From the NCBI RefSeq assembly GCF_041435095.1, contig NZ_CP108025.1, forward strand, positions 7,254,001-7,318,000: 64,000 bases of DNA, written 5' to 3'. Position numbers and translations under genes: made by a program. Below, in pieces: positions 61,001-64,000 of this stretch; within the stretch, counting starts at the first letter, position 1; the number at the start of each line of letters is the position of its first letter. Below the pieces are notes generated by a model. The model saw nothing but the letters and a program-made list of their open reading frames with translations, was not told the DNA's origin and did no database searches. Source of the stretch: Kitasatospora sp. NBC_00315 (lineage in GTDB: Bacteria > Actinomycetota > Actinomycetes > Streptomycetales > Streptomycetaceae).

Positions 61001-63790
61001 GGTGAGGGTGTCAGGCAGACGTTGGTGGCGTATCTGGAGTGTCCGGGGGGTGGGGTCGGGGCGGCGGGGGAGTTGCGGGCGGCGTTGGTGAGGGTGTTGC
61101 CGGATTACATGGTTCCGGCGCGGTATGTGGTGCTGGAGCGGTTCCCGTTGCAGGCGCACGGCAAGGTGGACCGCAAGGCGCTGCCCGCCCCGGAGGAGGG
61201 GCCGGTGACCGGTTACCAGCCGCCGGCCACTGCGGAGGAGGAGTTGATCGCCGCGATGTGGGCCGATCTGCTCGACCGTCCGCGGGTCGGTGCGTCGGAC
61301 GACTTCTTCGAGCTCGGCGGGCATTCGTTGCTGGCCACCCAGGTGGTCGCGCGGATGCGTCGGGCGTATCCCGACCTCCCGACCCCGATCGGGGTGATGG
61401 ATCTCTTCCAGCACTCCACCGTCCGCGCGCTCGCCGCGTTGGTGGCATCTCCTGACGCCGACCGGGGACCGCGCAAGCTGCTGCACCGCCTCACCCCGCA
61501 GCGGGAGGTCACCGCGAGCATCGTCTGTGCGCCCTACGGCGGCGGCAGCGCGCTCATCTACAAGCCGCTCGCCGACGCCCTGCCCGAGGACTGGGCCCTG
61601 CACTCGATCGCCGTCCCCGGCCACGAACTCGGCGAGGAGGCGATGGCGACCGAGGAGGTCGCGGAGCGCACCGCGCAGGAGATCCTGGACGACGTGCAGG
61701 GCAGGATCGTCCTCTACGGCCACTGCGGCATGGGCGTCATGCTCACCGTCGAGATCGCCCGCCGGCTGGAGGCCGCCGGGCGCGAGGTCGAGGCCGTCCA
61801 CCTCGGCGGCATCTACCCCTTCGCCCGTCCCGGCGGCCGCAGTTCGGCGATCGCCGAGCGTTTCGCGGCGCTGGCCGAGAAGCTGCGCAGCGACCAGGGC
61901 ATGGTCAACGGGCTGGCCGCGGCCGGGCTCGACGTGGACGAGGTGGACCCCGACCAGCTGCGGCTGATCGTGCGCAACCGCAGGACCGGCACCAAGGAGG
62001 CCGAGCGGTACTTCGGGCGACTGTTCGCCGAGGAGGGCGGGGTGCTGCGCGCGCCGGTGATCTCGGTGGTCGGTGAGCGCGACCCGGCGACGGAGTTTTA
62101 CCAGGAGCGGTTCCGCGAGTGGCACCGGATCACCGGCACCACCGGTGTGGTCGTCCTCGACGAGGCCGGGCACTTCTACCTCAAGTACCGGGCCGAGGAG
62201 TTGGCCCGGATCCTCACCACCGTGCACCGCTCGGTCGCGGACGGCACCGAGGACCGCCACCGGCGCACCGAGGACTCCACCTGGTGGCTGGCGGACATCT
62301 CTCGCTCGGCCGAGGAGGCCACGGTCCCGGGCGATGTCCCGGGCGATGTCCCGGGCGATGTCCCGGGCGAGGCCGCCGGCGCCACGCCGCAGCAGGACCC
62401 GGCCGTGGTCCGTCCGAGCATGCGGCGCTTCCTGACGGTCGCCACCGGCCAGCAGATCTCGATGATCGGATCCGCGCTCACCGAGTTCGCGCTGCCGGTC
62501 TGGATCTACCTGCAGACCGGCTCGCTGGTCCAGTTCGGCCTGCTGGCGGCCTGCGGTCTCGTCCCCGGGATCCTGGCTGCACCGGTGGCAGGCGCGGTGA
62601 TCGACCGCGGCGACCGCCGTCGCATCATGATCGCCGGTGACCTCGCGGCCGGACTCACCCAGACGGTGATGCTCGTGCTCCACCTCGCGGGCGCCCTGCA
62701 CGTCTGGCACGCCTACGTCCTGATCGGCGTGCTCTCGGCCGCGCTCACCTTCCAGCGCTTGGCCTGGGGTTCGGCGGTACCGCAACTGGTGCCCAAGCGC
62801 TACCTGGGCCGCGCGAACGGCGTCGTCCAGATGGCCTTCGGCTTCGCCCAGTTCCTGGTGCCGCTGTTCGCGGTGGGCCTGCTGGCGGGCATCGGACTCG
62901 GCGGCATCCTCGGGCTGGACGTGCTCAGCTACACCGCCGCCACCGCGATCACGCTCGCCGTCCGCTTCCCTGCGGCGATGGCCTGGACCCGCCGCGAGTC
63001 GGTGGGCGCCGAGATCCGGGCCGGTTTCCGGCGCGCCCTCGGTAGCAGGCACTTCCGCTCGATGCTGATCTACTTCGCGGTCCTCAACATCTTCCTCTCC
63101 CCGCTGTTCCTGCTCACCACCCCGCTGGTGCTCTCCTTCGGCGAACTGCACGACACCGGCTGGATCGCCACCGGCGGCGGGCTCGGCGCGGTGCTCGGCG
63201 GCCTGACCCTGCTGGTCTGGGGCGGCCCCCGGCACCACCGGCTGCGCGGAGTCCTGCTGGCCACGCTGGGCCTGGCGGCCGCCTGCTTCGTCACCGGTCT
63301 CGCGCCATCCCTGCCGGTGGTGGCGATCGGCGCCTTCGGCATGGCGTTCGGGCTGGCCCTGGTGAACGGCGTCTACGCGACCATCATCCAGACCAAGATC
63401 CCGCTGCGCTTCCACGGCCGGGTGATCGCCGTCAACACCATGGTCGCCTGGTCGACCCTGCCGCTCGGCTTCGCGGTGGTGGCGCCGTTCGGCCCCGGCC
63501 TGATGCAGCCGCTGATGGACGAGCACGGCGCGCTCGCCTCGACCGTAGGCCGGGTGATCGGCACCGGCGAGGGACGCGGCATCGGCCTGCTCTACCTGCT
63601 CTTCGGCCTCGCGATGGCCCTGCTGGTCCTGATCTGCTTCTGCCTGCCGGTCCTCGCCCGTTTCGACCGCGACGTCCCCGACGCCGAGTCCGACGACCTG
63701 GTGGGCCTGGAGACCCTGCGGGCGCGCGCGAACGGCCTGCCGCACACCCCCGCCGACACCGACACCGAGGTGCCCCATGACCGGTCCTGA
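58088..63790 (+). CDS. NRPS module with thioesterase fused to an MFS transporter (C-A-T-TE-MFS)
   Basis: 1900 residues from ATG 58088. C domain about 40-490 with an intact HHIACDG (H179-G185). A domain about 505-1010 (IYTSGSTGVPKGVAV near 665, LSFDFSITMLY, NHYGPTEATVGV, RLYRTGDLARW). Carrier serine S1080 in ELGGHSLLA. Thioesterase about 1140-1400 with YGHCGMG, so the nucleophile is Cys1213, not Ser; D1332 and H1362 complete the triad. A linker with four VPGD units leads to a full MFS domain (about 1445-1865, starting MRRFLTVATGQQISMIGSAL), of the drug/siderophore-efflux type with about 12 helices. Pocket read as D-F-T-M-V-G-H-V-G, resembling Asp/Asn pockets but with Met at the Lys position (tentative). 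One unbroken frame; the 3' end overlaps the next NRPS by 14 bp. Confidence 0.93.
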   Translation: MSETQDPQADWSAAKRSLLAQRLRGSAAPAQVVGRRPAGTVPPLSSGQERLWFMEQFAPGSTAYALAPARRLRGPLDRSALDAALTELVARHEGLRMAFPSSEDGVAEVTVADPAPFAARLVDVSGDAGGHPEQDPELRAAAVIQDAVAEPFDLAAGPLLRAVLVRLATEDHVLALVMHHIACDGWSVDILNRELSVLYARHCGGETEPLPEPAVQFGDYARWQRARLTDGSLTASRDYWRTELADVPSLDLPTDRPRPPVLTFDGAVHRFRWSGELSDRVGELSRAYGASRYMVLMAAFQVLLARHSGQSDFAVGSPVAGRLHRELEGVVGPFVNMLPVRARLDDDPSFGRLVSRVRERTLDAYTHQEVPFEQMVTDLAVERDVSRSAVFQTTFAFQNYGERAAPGAPAAALGNEGFGYESTTTHFDLALYLTELEDGLLGVFTYRTDLFDAATVERFAERFELLVVAALADPDVPVSRLPLLGAGELACVVGEWAVGPELPVGGPVTLTGLIARSVERCPDEPALVFEDRVVSYRELGAGADRLALRLRALGVGRDDRVAVCLEQSPELAVALVGVLRAGGCYLPLDPEAPSARLDALVADAGAVVLVTDSLLGVRFPGFAGARVLVDVDADVDADVEVGGDVGVGFGGLGEVSGPGDLAYVIYTSGSTGVPKGVAVQHREVVNYLVGVGERLGVVPGSSFGLLQSLSFDFSITMLYLALGSGGRVHLLPRRIAGVELAERIEALGVDYLKMTPSHLAALGADVSVERLLPRRALVLGGEASAFGWARELAASGRCAVFNHYGPTEATVGVTVFEVTAPGPSSGALSGPSSGAVSGAGSGSSSGVVSVGSTPIGRPLAGARCYVLDGHRRPVPPGVVGELYVGGERLARGYLGRGDLTAERFVEDPFGGVGARLYRTGDLARWRGDGELEFLGRGDHQIKVRGYRVEPGEIEAALTALPGVSQAVVVARGEGVRQTLVAYLECPGGGVGAAGELRAALVRVLPDYMVPARYVVLERFPLQAHGKVDRKALPAPEEGPVTGYQPPATAEEELIAAMWADLLDRPRVGASDDFFELGGHSLLATQVVARMRRAYPDLPTPIGVMDLFQHSTVRALAALVASPDADRGPRKLLHRLTPQREVTASIVCAPYGGGSALIYKPLADALPEDWALHSIAVPGHELGEEAMATEEVAERTAQEILDDVQGRIVLYGHCGMGVMLTVEIARRLEAAGREVEAVHLGGIYPFARPGGRSSAIAERFAALAEKLRSDQGMVNGLAAAGLDVDEVDPDQLRLIVRNRRTGTKEAERYFGRLFAEEGGVLRAPVISVVGERDPATEFYQERFREWHRITGTTGVVVLDEAGHFYLKYRAEELARILTTVHRSVADGTEDRHRRTEDSTWWLADISRSAEEATVPGDVPGDVPGDVPGEAAGATPQQDPAVVRPSMRRFLTVATGQQISMIGSALTEFALPVWIYLQTGSLVQFGLLAACGLVPGILAAPVAGAVIDRGDRRRIMIAGDLAAGLTQTVMLVLHLAGALHVWHAYVLIGVLSAALTFQRLAWGSAVPQLVPKRYLGRANGVVQMAFGFAQFLVPLFAVGLLAGIGLGGILGLDVLSYTAATAITLAVRFPAAMAWTRRESVGAEIRAGFRRALGSRHFRSMLIYFAVLNIFLSPLFLLTTPLVLSFGELHDTGWIATGGGLGAVLGGLTLLVWGGPRHHRLRGVLLATLGLAAACFVTGLAPSLPVVAIGAFGMAFGLALVNGVYATIIQTKIPLRFHGRVIAVNTMVAWSTLPLGFAVVAPFGPGLMQPLMDEHGALASTVGRVIGTGEGRGIGLLYLLFGLAMALLVLICFCLPVLARFDRDVPDAESDDLVGLETLRARANGLPHTPADTDTEVPHDRS
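62324..62371 (+). repeat. 12-bp in-frame tandem repeat in the TE-MFS linker
   Basis: Four units of GTCCCGGGCGAT (the last ends GAG), encoding VPGD repeated four times. It lies exactly between the thioesterase and transporter domains, where a flexible linker is expected. Confidence 0.9.
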
Positions 63791-64000
63791 CCCGACGAGC
63801 GGCCCCGCCGGGGTCCACCCGCTGACGGCAGGGCAGCGTCGGCTCTGGTTCCTGCTCCAACTCAACCCGGACGACGCCGGTTTCAACATGTACCTGGCCC
63901 ACCGGTGGGCCGGTCCCCTGGACCGGGCGGCGCTCGGCGTCGCACTCACCCGGCTGGCCGCCCGGCACGACATCCTGCGCACCCGGTTCGAACTGCGCGG
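63777..64000 (+). CDS. Third NRPS, start of condensation domain (partial, runs off right edge)
   Basis: 74 codons visible from ATG 63777, overlapping the end of the NRPS-MFS gene by 14 bp and therefore probably coupled. VHPLTAGQRRLWFLLQLNPD is the C1 core motif of a condensation domain, and LAARHDILRTRFEL is C2. No later domains are visible. The presence of another condensation domain downstream of a TE-containing protein shows that gene order and assembly order differ. Confidence 0.85.
   Translation, partial: MTGPDPTSGPAGVHPLTAGQRRLWFLLQLNPDDAGFNMYLAHRWAGPLDRAALGVALTRLAARHDILRTRFELR

Noticed and set aside
58793..63982. Antisense open frame of 1729 codons on the minus strand
   Set aside because: It mirrors the NRPS-MFS gene. 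Extreme third-position G/C bias keeps the opposite strand open, the translation is Arg/Pro/His-rich low complexity, and all family motifs lie on the plus strand.
1..64000. CRISPR arrays, insertion sequences, integrases, tRNA or rRNA genes
   Set aside because: I looked for regular spaced repeats, transposase motifs and tRNA cloverleaf signatures and saw none. The short tandem repeats present lack spacers.

Overview
The window is very GC-rich, gene-dense DNA with strong third-position G/C bias, many GTG starts and many 4-base ATGA/GTGA stop-start overlaps. Together with the gene content (ROK, GntR/HutC and HxlR regulators, LigD-like polymerase and ligase, secondary-metabolite genes) this points to a streptomycete-type actinobacterium (Streptomyces, Kitasatospora or a relative). 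This is an inference from style and content; no rRNA or other taxonomic marker is present.

Region 1 (1-19.8 kb) looks like an unusual biosynthetic gene cluster without any NRPS or PKS core. A leftward, mostly translationally coupled operon (11227 down to 1) encodes a complete leucine-type 2-oxoacid chain-extension set (2-isopropylmalate/homocitrate synthase-like, aconitase-type large and small subunits, isopropylmalate dehydrogenase-like). It also encodes an AMP-forming acid ligase, a B12-type radical SAM enzyme, a NodU/CmcH carbamoyltransferase, an isoprenylcysteine methyltransferase-type membrane protein and a two-domain PLP protein (fold-type II dehydratase fused to the start of a Cys/Met-type fold-type I enzyme) that runs off the left edge. 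A rightward operon (11733-19821) adds a second B12-type radical SAM enzyme, a glycosyltransferase-like protein, a three-gene ABC-2 exporter, a sugar epimerase and an SxxK serine hydrolase. The 505-bp divergent control region holds a site close to the DasR-type operator.

Region 2 (20-24.3 kb) holds xthA, a GntR/HutC regulator with an operator-overlapped promoter, a ROK regulator separated from it by a 30-bp perfect hairpin, and a DoxX/HxlR divergent pair. Region 3 (24.4-42 kb) is an organosulfur-acquisition locus. It has a Cys-containing leader peptide, a peptide-type ABC importer, three flavin-dependent luciferase-like monooxygenases, a biotin-sulfoxide-reductase-type molybdoenzyme, a DszC/SfnB-like flavoprotein, a flavin reductase and an alpha/beta hydrolase. 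Next to it lie an Rrf2 regulator, a DsbA-like protein, a second leader peptide and a cupin.

Region 4 (42-54.3 kb) is mainly housekeeping: bioB-bioA-bioD, bioF, a DEAH-type helicase, and a divergent LigD-type polymerase and ATP-dependent ligase pair. Region 5 (54.7-64 kb, open to the right) is the start of an NRPS cluster: a C-A-T protein, a 1900-residue C-A-T-TE protein fused to a complete MFS transporter, and the beginning of a third NRPS. The A domain of the second protein lies in a sharply bounded, GT-rich compositional island that suggests domain replacement. The strongest candidates for an undescribed system are the core-less cluster of region 1 and the NRPS-transporter fusion of region 5.
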